A stretch of DNA of 64,000 nt from Candidatus Binatia bacterium (GTDB lineage: Bacteria; Desulfobacterota; Binatia; UBA12015): contig JAQWRY010000062.1 in the NCBI GenBank assembly GCA_029243485.1, positions 124,001-188,000 on the forward strand. Direction: 5' to 3'. This document shows, in pieces, positions 41,187-50,408 of the stretch. A program made the position numbers and the translations under genes. The first letter of the stretch is position 1. Each line of letters begins with the position of its first letter. The notes below the pieces were generated by a model that was not told the origin of the DNA, ran no database searches, and saw only the letters and a list, made by a program, of their open reading frames with translations.

Positions 41187-41459
41187 TCAGCCGCCCGGAG
41201 GCGGATCGCCCGGCTTCCACTCGATCGTCGGGCGCTCGGAGCCCGCGTAGATCCGGACCAGCAACGTCCCGACGGCGGCGGCGAGGAACGGCAGCAGGAA
41301 CGCGAAGCGACCGTATCCTTCGTCCCAAGATGCCGCGCTTCCGAGCAGCCCTACGACGAAGCTGATGCGAGCGACCTGTCGCTCGCGGTCGGTCGTGTCC
41401 GACGCACGGTGGGCCGGGTTCGACGGGAGGGGGATGGTCGCGGCGTTACGACGCCGGAT
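41187..41459 (-). CDS. Small two-helix membrane protein without a canonical start codon
   Basis: The minus frame is open from the stop of the preceding gene (41490) to a TGA at 41187 and reads like a real protein: SNPAHRASDTTDRERQVAR, then two membrane segments (SFVVGLLGSAASW and FAFLLPFLAAAVGTLLVRIYA), then ERPTIEWKPGDPPPGG. No ATG, GTG or TTG occurs in frame before the first helix; candidates are ATC 41459 beside ggggag, or ATC 41435. It is the last gene of the oxidase cluster. A sequencing error at the start or a non-standard start would each explain it. Confidence 0.45.
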   Translation of the reverse strand: MRRRNAATIPLPSNPAHRASDTTDRERQVARISFVVGLLGSAASWDEGYGRFAFLLPFLAAAVGTLLVRIYAGSERPTIEWKPGDPPPGG

Positions 41460-41489
41460 CTCCCCGGGGCGTGGCCAGACCGCCGCGGG

Positions 41490-41783
41490 TCAGCCCTCGA
41501 CCGGCGTGGGGGCGGCCGCGCCTGCAGCCTCGGCCGCAGCCTCGGCTGCATCGTGCTTCTTGATGGAGCGGTAGATCGTGAAGCCCGCCCCCACAACGAT
41601 CGCGGGCGGCAATGACAGCATCATGATCGTTCCGAGAACGAAGCCCTTCGTCCAGTCATTCTCTTCGCCGCCGAAGCATACGGCGCACGCATCGGCCAAA
41701 GGCGGCACGCAGAGCGCACCGAGAACGACGAGCACAAAGAGCATACCCATCCAGCCGACGCGGCTAGCGCGAGGAGGTCTCAT
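41490..41783 (-). CDS. Small exported/membrane protein of the oxidase cluster (CxxC motif)
   Basis: 97 residues from ATG 41783, 4 nt after the ctaF stop (GTG 41798 is possible). Signal-like segment MGMLFVLVVLGALCVPPLADA, then ACAVCFGGEENDWTKGFVLG with a CxxC pair, a membrane helix (GTIMMLSLPPAIVVGAGFTIY) and an Ala-rich tail. Short proteins with ACAVCFG after a signal peptide recur next to oxidase genes in deltaproteobacteria-like genomes. The role may be copper or heme handling, but this is not established. Confidence 0.65.
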   Translation of the reverse strand: MRPPRASRVGWMGMLFVLVVLGALCVPPLADACAVCFGGEENDWTKGFVLGTIMMLSLPPAIVVGAGFTIYRSIKKHDAAEAAAEAAGAAAPTPVEG

Positions 41784-41787
41784 CAGC

Positions 41788-42180
41788 TCAGTGCCCACCG
41801 TCGGCAGTCCCGTGTCCAGCCATGGTGGCCTCGTGCATCTGCACGTACGGATTTCGCTTCGCGGCTTCCTCGGCCTGGAGCGTCTCGAGCTCGTGAATGC
41901 CCAGGTCCGGCAGAACGAACACCAGCAGAATCATGACCAGCCCGAGGCAAACACCCAGCGAGACGTTGATCAGCCGGCCCTCGTCCTTCAAGTGCATGAA
42001 GAAGGTGCCGATCAGGAAGACCTTCGCAAGCGCGATCACCAGCGCGATGACCACGCCGGGTCCCGGCGGCAGGTTCATGTACGCCACACCCACGGTGAGA
42101 ATCGTAAGGAACCCGAGGGCTCCGAAGATCGTCAGATAGGTCCGTACCGCGGCCTGCGGATCGTGTCCGTTTGCGCTCAT
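41788..42180 (-). CDS. ctaF: Cytochrome c oxidase subunit IV
   Basis: 130 residues, three membrane helices of the prokaryotic COX IV family (caa3 type): YLTIFGALGFLTILTVGVAYM, VIALVIALAKVFLIGTFFMHLKDE (with the conserved KVFLIGTFFMHLK) and LGVCLGLVMILLVFVLPDL. A small accessory subunit needed for assembly of the oxidase core. The His/Gly-rich C-terminus is unusual but short. Confidence 0.9.
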   Translation of the reverse strand: MSANGHDPQAAVRTYLTIFGALGFLTILTVGVAYMNLPPGPGVVIALVIALAKVFLIGTFFMHLKDEGRLINVSLGVCLGLVMILLVFVLPDLGIHELETLQAEEAAKRNPYVQMHEATMAGHGTADGGH

Positions 42181-42201
42181 GTTCGTCTCCCGAGTCCCTT
42201 C

Positions 42202-42783
42202 CTACAGCAGATACAGAATGGGGAAAAGGATGACCCAAACCAAGTCGACGAAGTGCCAGTAAAGCCCTGCACACTCCACCCGATCGTGGTTCTTCGCATA
42301 CATCCCGCGCGCGCCCTGAGACAAAACCACGAACATCAGGACGATTCCGCCGATGACGTGGAGCACGTGGAGCCCGGTCAGCGTGTAGTAGAACGAGCCG
42401 AACAAGTTGCTCGAGATGGTGATGCCCTCGTGCCACTTGTGGTTGTACTCGTAGCTCTTGATCATCAGGAAGCCGAAACCGCCCCCGATCGTGCACATCA
42501 TGAAGCGCTTGAACTTATCGATGTTGCCTTCTTGCATCGCGGCCAGCGCCAACACCATCGTCACCGAGCTCGTGATGAGGACGAAGGTGTTGAGCGTCGC
42601 GAGAGGAACGCCCATCATCGCGCGCGGCGGCACCCAGAAGTGGCTCGAGCCACTTCGCAGGATGACGTAAGCGCTGATCAAGCCGCCGAAGAGCATGATC
42701 TCGGAGGCAAGGAATGCCCACGTGCCCAGCTTGGCATGTGAGATCCCGGTTCGGGTCGGAACGGATTCAGGAAGCGGAGTCAC
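42202..42783 (-). CDS. ctaE: Cytochrome c oxidase subunit III
   Basis: 193 residues, the five-helix short form found in caa3-type oxidases. LGTWAFLASEIMLFGGLISAY opens the first helix; HKWHEGITISSNLFGSFYYTLTGLHVLHVIGG is seen as the conserved late block (FYTLTGLHxxHV), and HFVDLVWVILFPILYLL ends the protein. It stabilises subunit I in turnover. It is encoded between ctaD and ctaF in the same direction. Confidence 0.95.
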   Translation of the reverse strand: MTPLPESVPTRTGISHAKLGTWAFLASEIMLFGGLISAYVILRSGSSHFWVPPRAMMGVPLATLNTFVLITSSVTMVLALAAMQEGNIDKFKRFMMCTIGGGFGFLMIKSYEYNHKWHEGITISSNLFGSFYYTLTGLHVLHVIGGIVLMFVVLSQGARGMYAKNHDRVECAGLYWHFVDLVWVILFPILYLL

Positions 42784-42821
42784 GGTCGCATTCTCCTATT
42801 CAAGTCAGGTCTGAGCGACCG

Positions 42822-44606
42822 TCAAACTGCCTCGACCTCGTCCTGAGGCCAATAGTCCGAGTCGTGACCCGGGACACTGTACTCGTACGGGCCGCGGTGT
42901 ACCTCAGGCGGAGTAGCGAAGTTGCCGTGCGGCGGCGGGGACGGACACGCCCACTCGAGAGTGGTCGCTTCCCACGGATTCTCGCCCGCCTCTTCGCCGT
43001 TCCAGATGGAGTAGAAGAAGTTGAAGAGGAACGGAATCTGCGCGAACAGCATGATTGCCGCGGCAACACCGATCACCATACTCCAACCCTGAACCGGCAG
43101 GTTGTGCCACTGGAGGGTCGGGTCAGCGAGACGACGCTGCATGCCCCACATGCCCTGGATCAGCATCGGGAAGAACACGAAGTTGATCGGAATGATCGTG
43201 CCCCAGAAGTGCAGCTTGCCGAGCGACTCGTTCATTCGCCGCCCGAACATCTTCGGGAACCAGTAGTACGTGGCTCCCATGAGGGCGATGAGGCTGCCCG
43301 GCGCCACCACGTAGTGGAAGTGGCCGATCACGTAGTACGTGTCGTGGAGGTAGAGATCGGTCGGCGCGAAGCCCAGAGGCAGACCCGTGAGGCCGCCGAT
43401 GCCGAACATCGGAATGAAGGCGATCGCGAACAACATCGGCGTGTTGTAGCGGATCTGCGCTCCTCGCAGACTCAACAACAGGCACGTCAGAATCGCGACG
43501 GATGGAATTGAGATCGTCATCGTCGTCGTCACAAACAAGTTCGCGAGGCTCGTCCTCATGCCCGAAACGAACATGTGGTGCGCCCAGACGACGAAGCTCA
43601 GTGCGCCGATCAAGACCATCGAACCGACGAGCTCTTTGTAGCCGAACAGCGGCTTGCGAGTGTTGGTGGCGATGATCTCGGAAACGATGCCCATCGCAGG
43701 CAGCAGGAGCACGTACACCTCAGGGTGTGCGAGGAACCAGAACAGATGCTGCCAGAGAAGCGGGCTTCCGCCGCCGGCCCGTGGGAAGGCGACACCGCCG
43801 TAGAACATGTCTTTCGGAATGTAGAAGCTGGTCTCGGCGACGCGATCGAGAAGCTGCAACATCGCGCCCGCCTGAAGAACCGGGAACGCGAGGAGCAAAA
43901 GAACCGCGGTGACGAGCTGCGCCCAGACGAACACCGGCATGCGACCGAGAGTCATCCCCTTTGCACGCATGTTGAGGGTCGTGACGAGGAAGTTCACCGA
44001 GCCGAGAAGCGACGAGGCGATGATGATGACCATCGCGATCAGCCAGATCGTCTGCCCGGGAGGGGCCACAACCGAGAGCGGTGCGTACGACGTCCAACCG
44101 GACTGCGCCGCGCCCCCCGGAGCGAGGAACGAAGACATCATCACGACGCCACCGACGAAGTACACCCAGAACGACGCCATGTTGAGGCGCGGGAAAGCCA
44201 TATCGTCGGCACCGATCTGCAGCGGCAGAACGTAGTTGCCGAAGGCGGCCACGCCGAGCGGCACGACGCCGAGGAAGATCATGATCGTGCCGTGCATCGC
44301 GCCGAGCTGATTGTAGAACTCGGGCGCCATGTAGCCGTACGGCATGTTGTTCTCGCCAAAGATCGTGGAGAGCAGCGTGCGGAACATGCCGAGCTTCTCG
44401 GGATCGAAATCGTCACCCGGAGCCGGAATCGCGAGCTGATACCGCATGAGCAACATCATCGAGAACCCGACCAGCAGGAACAGGAATGACGTGATCATGT
44501 ACTGAATGCCGATCACCTTGTGATCGACGGAAAAGATGTATTTACGCCAGAAGGACTGCGGCTCGTGATGACCGTGCTCGTCGCCGTGACCGTGCTCGTT
44601 TGACAC
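42822..44606 (-). CDS. ctaD: Cytochrome c oxidase subunit I
   Basis: 594 residues, about 12-14 membrane helices; carries heme a and the heme a3-CuB site that reduces oxygen to water and pumps protons. Ligand motifs are intact: MHGTIMIF (low-spin heme His), AHPEVYVLLLPAMGIVSE (CuB His and the cross-linked Tyr region), VWAHHMFVSGM (CuB His-His) and GHFHYVVAPGS (heme a3 and heme a His). N-terminal His-rich tail GHGDEHGHHE is noteworthy. Confidence 0.97.
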   Translation of the reverse strand: MSNEHGHGDEHGHHEPQSFWRKYIFSVDHKVIGIQYMITSFLFLLVGFSMMLLMRYQLAIPAPGDDFDPEKLGMFRTLLSTIFGENNMPYGYMAPEFYNQLGAMHGTIMIFLGVVPLGVAAFGNYVLPLQIGADDMAFPRLNMASFWVYFVGGVVMMSSFLAPGGAAQSGWTSYAPLSVVAPPGQTIWLIAMVIIIASSLLGSVNFLVTTLNMRAKGMTLGRMPVFVWAQLVTAVLLLLAFPVLQAGAMLQLLDRVAETSFYIPKDMFYGGVAFPRAGGGSPLLWQHLFWFLAHPEVYVLLLPAMGIVSEIIATNTRKPLFGYKELVGSMVLIGALSFVVWAHHMFVSGMRTSLANLFVTTTMTISIPSVAILTCLLLSLRGAQIRYNTPMLFAIAFIPMFGIGGLTGLPLGFAPTDLYLHDTYYVIGHFHYVVAPGSLIALMGATYYWFPKMFGRRMNESLGKLHFWGTIIPINFVFFPMLIQGMWGMQRRLADPTLQWHNLPVQGWSMVIGVAAAIMLFAQIPFLFNFFYSIWNGEEAGENPWEATTLEWACPSPPPHGNFATPPEVHRGPYEYSVPGHDSDYWPQDEVEAV

Positions 44607-44659
44607 AGAAGCTCTCCTCTTCGTGGTCCGTTACTCGAACGATTCGTCGCTTCTGACGA

Positions 44660-45445
44660 TCACGAGTTGCTGGAAGCAGCGGTTCCGGCATCGGCGAGCT
44701 TGTACTCTAGCTCTTCCTTGAACCACTCGTCGTACTCTTCCTGAGACTTGACGAAGACGTTGCCCACCATCTTCGTATGGCCGAGACCACAGAGCTGCGC
44801 GCAGCCGATCTCGTACTTGCCGGTCTTGTTCGGCTCGAACCACAAGGTCGTCAGCATTCCGGGCAGGATGTCCTGCTTGTTCCGAAAGTTGGTGACCTGG
44901 AAATCGTGGATCACGTCCTTCGACGTCATGCGAAGGATGAACGGCTTGTCGACCGGGACGTAGAGATTATTTATGGTCGTGACGTCGTCCAACGAAGCCG
45001 GATCGTCGTCGTCGATCCCCATCGGGTTCGACGCCGAGACGAACTTCACATCCCGACGGCCGAACTTCCCGTCCGGTCCGGCGTACTGGAAGTTCCACGC
45101 GAACTGCTCGGCGACCATGACGATCTCGAGCGAGTCTTCGACGGGCGGCGTCTCCTGCTTCAGCTCGGCCCACATCGGGATACCGAAAGCCAGGATGAGC
45201 CAAACCTCGAAAGCCAGGATGATTCCATCGGGAATGAACGACGCCCTCTCCCCTGCCTGGTGATACGTCGCTTTCCCGCCCTCCTTTGCCCGGTACGCGA
45301 CCAAGCAATAGGCGAGATAGACTCCCCAGATCACAAACATCGCCACCATGACGACGTGCAGGAGGACCATCAACGAGTCGATGTCCCCTCCGTACGTCGT
45401 GGCCACCGGCGGCAAGCCGATCGTGTATCCACCGTCCGAATTCAC
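44660..45445 (-). CDS. ctaC: Cytochrome c oxidase subunit II
   Basis: 261 residues. Two membrane helices (LMVLLHVVMVAMFVIWGVYL and GIILAFEVWLILAFGIPMW) precede the CuA domain: VIHDFQVTNF (CuA His), then C-x3-C-x3-H-x2-M in CAQLCGLGHTKM. It receives electrons from cytochrome c. There is no fused cytochrome c domain, so despite caa3-like partners this is an aa3-type subunit II. It is the first gene of the operon, with a candidate promoter at 45492-45520. Confidence 0.95.
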   Translation of the reverse strand: MNSDGGYTIGLPPVATTYGGDIDSLMVLLHVVMVAMFVIWGVYLAYCLVAYRAKEGGKATYHQAGERASFIPDGIILAFEVWLILAFGIPMWAELKQETPPVEDSLEIVMVAEQFAWNFQYAGPDGKFGRRDVKFVSASNPMGIDDDDPASLDDVTTINNLYVPVDKPFILRMTSKDVIHDFQVTNFRNKQDILPGMLTTLWFEPNKTGKYEIGCAQLCGLGHTKMVGNVFVKSQEEYDEWFKEELEYKLADAGTAASSNS

Positions 45446-45491
45446 GCGTTCCCCCTAATCATCCGGAAGTTCAGGCCCAATCCAGCAGAGC

Positions 45492-45520
45492 TAGAAAAGG
45501 GTTTTCAGGGTTAGAGTCAA
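45492..45520 (-). promoter_or_regulatory. Candidate promoter of the ctaCDEF operon
   Basis: On the minus strand TTGACT (45520-45515), 17-nt spacer, TTTCTA (45497-45492), about 47-75 nt upstream of the ctaC ATG. The -35 is good and the -10 mediocre. Confidence 0.45.
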
Positions 45521-45607
45521 GGCCTGTGGCACCGCTCATTTCATCAGACACTCTAATGGACGAAGGTCCGAAACGCCCGCGAATTGGGAAATGCCGCAAA
45601 ATGAGGC

Positions 45608-47164
45608 TCAAGCGAGGTCGGGCAACGGCAGCTCGACCACGTGGCGCTCGCAAAAGGCGCAGCTGGACACCCCGCGTGCCTCAGCGGCAGGGTCCAGGAC
45701 GTCCACGGCCCAACGGCGGAAAGCCCGGTAGTTCGAGAACACAGCCTTCGGGTCGCGGCCCCGTTCACCGAGCCGAAAGTGTGGTGCGTCATTCTCCACG
45801 GCGAACGGGCAAGCGCGAAACTCGCCGGTCGACCGCAGCACCGGGAAGCAGAGAAGGCACCCCGTCCCATGGCCATGGTAGTCGCTCTGCCGGTCGCGAT
45901 CGAAATCCTCGGCCGCACCCGCCCCCGACTCGTACAGCACCTTGTAGCCCGAGAAGACGCGCATCGGGTGCTCGCGCGACCAGGCCTCGAGCGACTCCTT
46001 GGCGTGATCCGACAACGGTTCGGCATCTCGGCCCATGTAGATCGAGTAGTTGAGAACCGCCTCGGTCTTCTCATCGCTCTCGAGCACGCGGATCAAATGG
46101 CTCGCGCGGATGCCGTTCGAGTAGATCGAAAAGAGACCCTCGAAGCCGCGTGCGCGCAGGTACTGCATTGCCCACAGGAGTCCCTCGGTGTGGAGCGTCG
46201 GCTCGCCACCGTAGAACTTGATGTTGCCATCCCGTGCGACCTGGCGCGCCGCCTCGTCCAGAACCTGTTCGGAGTACTCCCGATGCCATCCCTCCGGCGA
46301 CCCGAAGACGGTGCACCACGAACAATCCCGGTTGCAGAAGTTCCCATCGTACAGGAGCAGCTCTCGGAGTTCCGTGTCGCCGTCGTGGAACGTCTCGACG
46401 CTCTCGTGGAACGTGATCGGGCGCAGCCGCGGGTCGCGGTTCGAGTCGTTCAGCCCCCAGTCGTACGTATTGTAGACGAGTTCGAGGTCCTCGAGGCCGG
46501 CCAGGTCTTCCCCCGTATGCTCAGCGACGAACTGCAGCACGCCATGTCGGTACTCGCCGGTCGACTCGGTGTCACCCGCGAAGTCTTCGGCGTACATCTT
46601 GAACAGACGGGAGACGAAGATCTTACCCGCATCGCGATCGATCCGACAGTTCCACTCACTCGCGAGGAAGTGCCGCGTGGCGTCCGCGAGGGTCTTGTCG
46701 AGCTCGCCCGGCTCGTAGGCCTTGGGCCGCATCGGGGGGCAGCCGCCCGACGCACAGTTGATCGCGAAGTGGATCCGGGGCTCGGTGAACCGACCTCGCA
46801 GGATACGGTGCTCGATGTCGTCGAGGCTGATGGGCGTACCGCCCGCGACGTGGCGCTCTCGCTGGAAGAACTGGCCGTCGCGCGTCTTGAAGACCGAGCG
46901 GATCGGGTACTCGTCCATCACCGCATCCAGGACCAGCGCGTTGTACGCATTGATCCAGTATGCGAGCGCGGCGCCCTCCCCTTCGAAGCGAACGGGGTGC
47001 GAATCGGGACTCGCGGCAGCGAGCTGCCCCACGACCCCGGCAAGCATGTCCCGCCGCTCGGCGAGGGCCTCGTAATCGACCTTCCCTTGGGCGCTGACGA
47101 CGGCCGACAGGAGCTGGGTCCACGGTGCGTAGTCGAAGCCCGACGCTTCAGGGGCCATCACCAC
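45608..47164 (-). CDS. DUF547 domain fused to a radical SAM / SPASM-like domain
   Basis: 518 residues. The N-terminal half (about 10-245) is DUF547: GKVDYEAL, LAYWINAYNALVLDAVMDEY, ISLDDIEHRILR, IHFAINCASGGCPPM and the closing YNTYDWGLND. The C-terminal half is radical SAM: C277-x3-C281-x2-C284 in NFCNRDCSWC, a GGEPTLH motif binding SAM, and extra Cys (436, 439, 452, 502, 505) that could hold an auxiliary SPASM-type cluster. Radical SAM/SPASM proteins modify peptides or small molecules by radical chemistry. It overlaps the pssA stop by up to 17 nt (ATG 47158 is an alternative start), so it is coupled to phosphatidylserine synthesis. Substrate unknown. Confidence 0.82.
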   Translation of the reverse strand: MVMAPEASGFDYAPWTQLLSAVVSAQGKVDYEALAERRDMLAGVVGQLAAASPDSHPVRFEGEGAALAYWINAYNALVLDAVMDEYPIRSVFKTRDGQFFQRERHVAGGTPISLDDIEHRILRGRFTEPRIHFAINCASGGCPPMRPKAYEPGELDKTLADATRHFLASEWNCRIDRDAGKIFVSRLFKMYAEDFAGDTESTGEYRHGVLQFVAEHTGEDLAGLEDLELVYNTYDWGLNDSNRDPRLRPITFHESVETFHDGDTELRELLLYDGNFCNRDCSWCTVFGSPEGWHREYSEQVLDEAARQVARDGNIKFYGGEPTLHTEGLLWAMQYLRARGFEGLFSIYSNGIRASHLIRVLESDEKTEAVLNYSIYMGRDAEPLSDHAKESLEAWSREHPMRVFSGYKVLYESGAGAAEDFDRDRQSDYHGHGTGCLLCFPVLRSTGEFRACPFAVENDAPHFRLGERGRDPKAVFSNYRAFRRWAVDVLDPAAEARGVSSCAFCERHVVELPLPDLA

Positions 47165-47963
47165 CTTGCCCTCCGGAGCTCGCGCGGCGGACCTCTCGGT
47201 CGCGCTGACTCTGACGGCGCTTTACGCGCTGCCGCACCCAGCCAACCGGGCCCGACGCGACGTAAGTTAGCATCCCAAGGAACAGGAGGATCTGCGGCTG
47301 CGCAACGACGAACATCACGAGAATGACCAGGCCGACCAGCGTGTAGAACGGCCGCTGTGCGCGCCAGTCGATGTCCTTGAAGCTGTAGTACCGGATGTTG
47401 CTCACCATCAGCAGTGCAAGGCCGTAGATCATGAGGAGCAGCAAAACGTGCTTGCTGGTCTCGCCCTCGCCTCCGAAGAAGAAGTAGAGCAACACCGTCG
47501 CCGCGACCATGTCGGCGGCGGCGGGAATCGGCAGGCCGATGAAGCTCTTCTTTTCGACGTGCGCGACCTGCGTATTGAAGCGGGCGAGCCGCAGAGCGCC
47601 ACACGTCACGTAGAGCGACGCGGCGAGCCAGCCCCAGTGCCCCCAGGGGCCCAGCGCCCAGTTGTACGCGAGGATGCCGGGCGCGACCCCGAACGCGACG
47701 AGATCGGCGAGCGAATCGTACTCGACACCGAAGTCGCTCGTGGTGTTCGTGAGTCTAGCGATGCGGCCGTCGAGACCATCGCTCACGTGCGCGATGACGA
47801 TGCACACGGCTGCCGTCAGGAAATCCCCACTGCTCGCACGAATGATCGCGAACACGCCGAGGAAGACCGTGGCGGTCGTGAACAGGTTCGGAAGGAGATA
47901 GATGCCGCGGCGCCGGTCGGCGCCGCCTCGAAGCAATCGAATCGAACGAGGCGGTCGGCTCAT
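47148..47963 (-). CDS. pssA: CDP-diacylglycerol--serine O-phosphatidyltransferase
   Basis: 271 residues, integral membrane. Makes phosphatidylserine from CDP-diacylglycerol and serine. The CDP-alcohol phosphotransferase signature is complete: SDGLDGRIARLTNTTSDFG with EYDSLADLVAFG, matching D-x2-D-G-x2-A-R-x8-G-x3-D-x3-D. Six or more membrane helices follow, then a basic cytosolic tail. It follows psd by 2 nt. Confidence 0.94.
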   Translation of the reverse strand: MSRPPRSIRLLRGGADRRRGIYLLPNLFTTATVFLGVFAIIRASSGDFLTAAVCIVIAHVSDGLDGRIARLTNTTSDFGVEYDSLADLVAFGVAPGILAYNWALGPWGHWGWLAASLYVTCGALRLARFNTQVAHVEKKSFIGLPIPAAADMVAATVLLYFFFGGEGETSKHVLLLLMIYGLALLMVSNIRYYSFKDIDWRAQRPFYTLVGLVILVMFVVAQPQILLFLGMLTYVASGPVGWVRQRVKRRQSQRDREVRRASSGGQGGDGP

Positions 47964-47965
47964 CC

Positions 47966-48646
47966 TTACCCCAACTGACCGAGGACGGTCTCCCCTGCGG
48001 TGACCCGATCCCCCGGCTTCACGTTCAATTTGAACCCGCCTGGGACGAATATGTCAACTCGCGAGCCGAGCTTGATCATCCCGACGCGCCCACCCCGCTC
48101 GCAGGTCTCGCCCGCCTTGACCCGGCACACGATACGGCGGGCCAGAAAGCCCGCGATCTGGATGAAAACGAGTTCCCGACCGTCGGCGGCCCGCATGACG
48201 ATCGCGTTCTGCTCATTGTCCAGAGACGCCTTCTCCGAGAAGGCTGCGAAGAATTTCCCCGGGTTGTAGTGAACCGCCACGACCTCGCCGTCTACCGGCG
48301 CGCGGTTCACATGAACGTCGAGCGGCGACATGAAGATGCTGATCTTCGCAGCGTCTTGCCTGAGGAACCGCTTCTCCTCGACGGACGGCTCCGCGATCAG
48401 CACCTTGCCGTCCGCCGGCGAGACGAGCTGCGTCGCATCCCCCGGAGGCGTGCGACGCGGGTCGCGAAAGAAGTTCGTGAAAAACAGTCCGAAGAACGTG
48501 CACACCGAGGCGACCACGCCCAGCACGATGGCAAGCGCACCCGTCGTCAGCGCCACACAAGCCCAGGCTGCCCCGGCCAGGAGGAACGATGTCGAGATGG
48601 GCCGATAGCCGTCCGGCGCAAGCGGAAATCCGTCGTCGCCAGCCAT
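47966..48646 (-). CDS. psd: Phosphatidylserine decarboxylase proenzyme
   Basis: 226 residues, the short (PSD-A type) class. Converts phosphatidylserine to phosphatidylethanolamine. Two N-terminal membrane helices, VSPADGKV near the middle, the catalytic His in SPLDVHVNRAPVDG, and the self-cleavage site LGSR (in IKLGSRVDIFVP), which yields the pyruvoyl cofactor. Family members of this class use GS followed by a non-Thr residue, so LGSR is expected rather than damaged. Confidence 0.93.
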   Translation of the reverse strand: MAGDDGFPLAPDGYRPISTSFLLAGAAWACVALTTGALAIVLGVVASVCTFFGLFFTNFFRDPRRTPPGDATQLVSPADGKVLIAEPSVEEKRFLRQDAAKISIFMSPLDVHVNRAPVDGEVVAVHYNPGKFFAAFSEKASLDNEQNAIVMRAADGRELVFIQIAGFLARRIVCRVKAGETCERGGRVGMIKLGSRVDIFVPGGFKLNVKPGDRVTAGETVLGQLG

Positions 48647-48660
48647 ATCGGATCCGTCTC

Positions 48661-49683
48661 CTAGTTCTTCGACTTGTCGACGATGCGCTGCGACTGCATC
48701 CAGGGCATCAGGCCCCGCAGCCGCTCACCGACCTCTTCGATCGGGTGATGCTCACCCTCGGTACGAAGCTCTTTGAAGTGGGGCTGACCGCACTTGTGCT
48801 CGGTCATCCACTCGTCGGCGAACTTGCCTGACTGGATCTCGGCGAGGATCTCCTTCATCGCCTGGCGGGCTTCGGTTCCGATGATGCGCTTGCCGCGCGT
48901 CATGTCCCCGTACTCGGCCGTGTTCGAGATCGAGTAGCGCATGTTCGCGATGCCGCCCTCGTAGATGAGGTCGACGATGAGCTTCACTTCGTGGAGACAC
49001 TCGAAGTAGGCCATCTCCGGGCTGTAGCCAGCTTCGACCAACGTCTCGTAGCCGGCACGGATGAGCTCGGTGATGCCGCCGCACAGGACGCTCTGCTCGC
49101 CAAAGAGGTCAGTCTCGGTCTCTTCCTTGAAGCTGGTCTCGATGATGGCGGCGCGACCGCCGCCGATCATGCTGGCGTACGCGAGCGCGATGTCCTTCGT
49201 ATCACCGGCGGGATCCTGTCCGACGGCGATCAAGCACGGAACGCCGCGCCCCTTTTCGTACTCGCTGCGCACGAGGTGTCCAGGGCCCTTCGGCGCGACC
49301 ATGAACACGTTCATGTCCGCTGCCGGAATGATCTTCTTGAAGTGGAAGTTGAAGCCGTGACCGAAGGCCAAGTAGTCGCCCGGCTTCACGTGCGGTGCGA
49401 TCTCGGCGTCGTAGGTCTCCTGACCGAGTTCATCGGGCACGAGGACCATGATGATGTCGCCCCAGGCAGCCGCGTCGGCCGTCTCCTTCACCGTGAGTCC
49501 GGCCGCTTCGGCCTTGGCCCACGAAGCACTCGTCTTGCGCAGGCCGACACAAACGTCGGCGCCGCTCTCTTTCAGGTTGTTCGCGTGCGCATGCCCCTGG
49601 CTGCCGTAGCCAACGACCGCAACCTTCTTCCCGGACAAGAGAGCCGGCTTTGCGTCTGCGTCTGTGTAGATGTTGAGTGCCAT
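48661..49683 (-). CDS. ilvC: Ketol-acid reductoisomerase (NADP+)
   Basis: 340 residues, class I. Isomerises and reduces acetolactate and acetohydroxybutyrate in valine, leucine and isoleucine synthesis. N-terminal Rossmann [21 protein letters not shown], the proton-relay His in FGHGFNFHF, and the metal-binding [10 protein letters not shown] and [17 protein letters not shown] are present. It lies 36 nt after ilvN. Confidence 0.97.
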   Translation of the reverse strand: MALNIYTDADAKPALLSGKKVAVVGYGSQGHAHANNLKESGADVCVGLRKTSASWAKAEAAGLTVKETADAAAWGDIIMVLVPDELGQETYDAEIAPHVKPGDYLAFGHGFNFHFKKIIPAADMNVFMVAPKGPGHLVRSEYEKGRGVPCLIAVGQDPAGDTKDIALAYASMIGGGRAAIIETSFKEETETDLFGEQSVLCGGITELIRAGYETLVEAGYSPEMAYFECLHEVKLIVDLIYEGGIANMRYSISNTAEYGDMTRGKRIIGTEARQAMKEILAEIQSGKFADEWMTEHKCGQPHFKELRTEGEHHPIEEVGERLRGLMPWMQSQRIVDKSKN

Positions 49684-49719
49684 CGAGCGTGTTCCTTTCG
49701 GTGAAACCTGTGAAGGTCT

Positions 49720-50292
49720 CTAGATGAAATCTGCGTCTCCATCGCGGGAGATTCGTCCTTCGTGTTCGCCGCCGACGTCGAGGTTCGGCTCCGCATCGGG
49801 CGCTGCCTTGAGAACCTGCTCGCCGCGGTAGCAAGCCACCATGCCGGTGCGAACGATCTCGAGGATGCCGAACGGTTCGAGGAGTTTCGTGAACGCCTCG
49901 ATCTTCTCCTGACTCCCGGTCGCTTCTACGACATACGAGCCGGCCGCCACGTCGACGACCTTCCCGCGGAAGATGTTGATCACGCTGAGCACGTCACCGC
50001 GCGTAGCCGGATCGGCCTTCACCTTGATCAGGGCGAGTTCGCGCTCGACGCTAGCCACGGCGCTGAAGTCGCCGACCTTGATGACGTTGACGAGCTTGTT
50101 CAGGTGCTTCGTGACCTGTTCGAGAACGCGATCATCGCCCTGGGTTACCAGGGTAATGCGCGAGACGGTGGAGTCGGCAGTCTCTGCAACGCACAGGCTT
50201 TCAATATTGAACCCGCGCCCGCTGAACAGGCCTGAGACTTTCGCCAACACCCCGAACTCGTTCTCGACGAGAACGGAGATAATGTGACGCAT
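49720..50292 (-). CDS. ilvN: Acetolactate synthase regulatory (small) subunit
   Basis: 190 residues: an ACT domain (HIISVLVENEFGVLAKVSGLFSGRGFN) followed by the second ACT-like domain. It binds valine and activates or inhibits the catalytic subunit IlvB. In many relatives ilvB lies immediately upstream; here the upstream neighbours are a DUF465 protein and tsaB, so the catalytic gene must be elsewhere. The C-terminal ~25 residues beyond the usual end are Glu/Asp-rich. Confidence 0.94.
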   Translation of the reverse strand: MRHIISVLVENEFGVLAKVSGLFSGRGFNIESLCVAETADSTVSRITLVTQGDDRVLEQVTKHLNKLVNVIKVGDFSAVASVERELALIKVKADPATRGDVLSVINIFRGKVVDVAAGSYVVEATGSQEKIEAFTKLLEPFGILEIVRTGMVACYRGEQVLKAAPDAEPNLDVGGEHEGRISRDGDADFI

Positions 50293-50408
50293 GGGCGAGC
50301 GTTTAACGGTTCGCTTCGCCCAAATCGAGCCTGTTCGGGCGCCACGGCCCCCGCCTCACCACGCGTGACAAACCTGTTGCTCTTCCAGGTCCCGAACCCG
50401 CAATCGCG

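Noticed and set aside
50293-50408. A valine/leucine attenuator before ilvN similar to that of leuA
   Set aside because: No short ORF rich in branched-chain codons and no intrinsic terminator were found in this gap.
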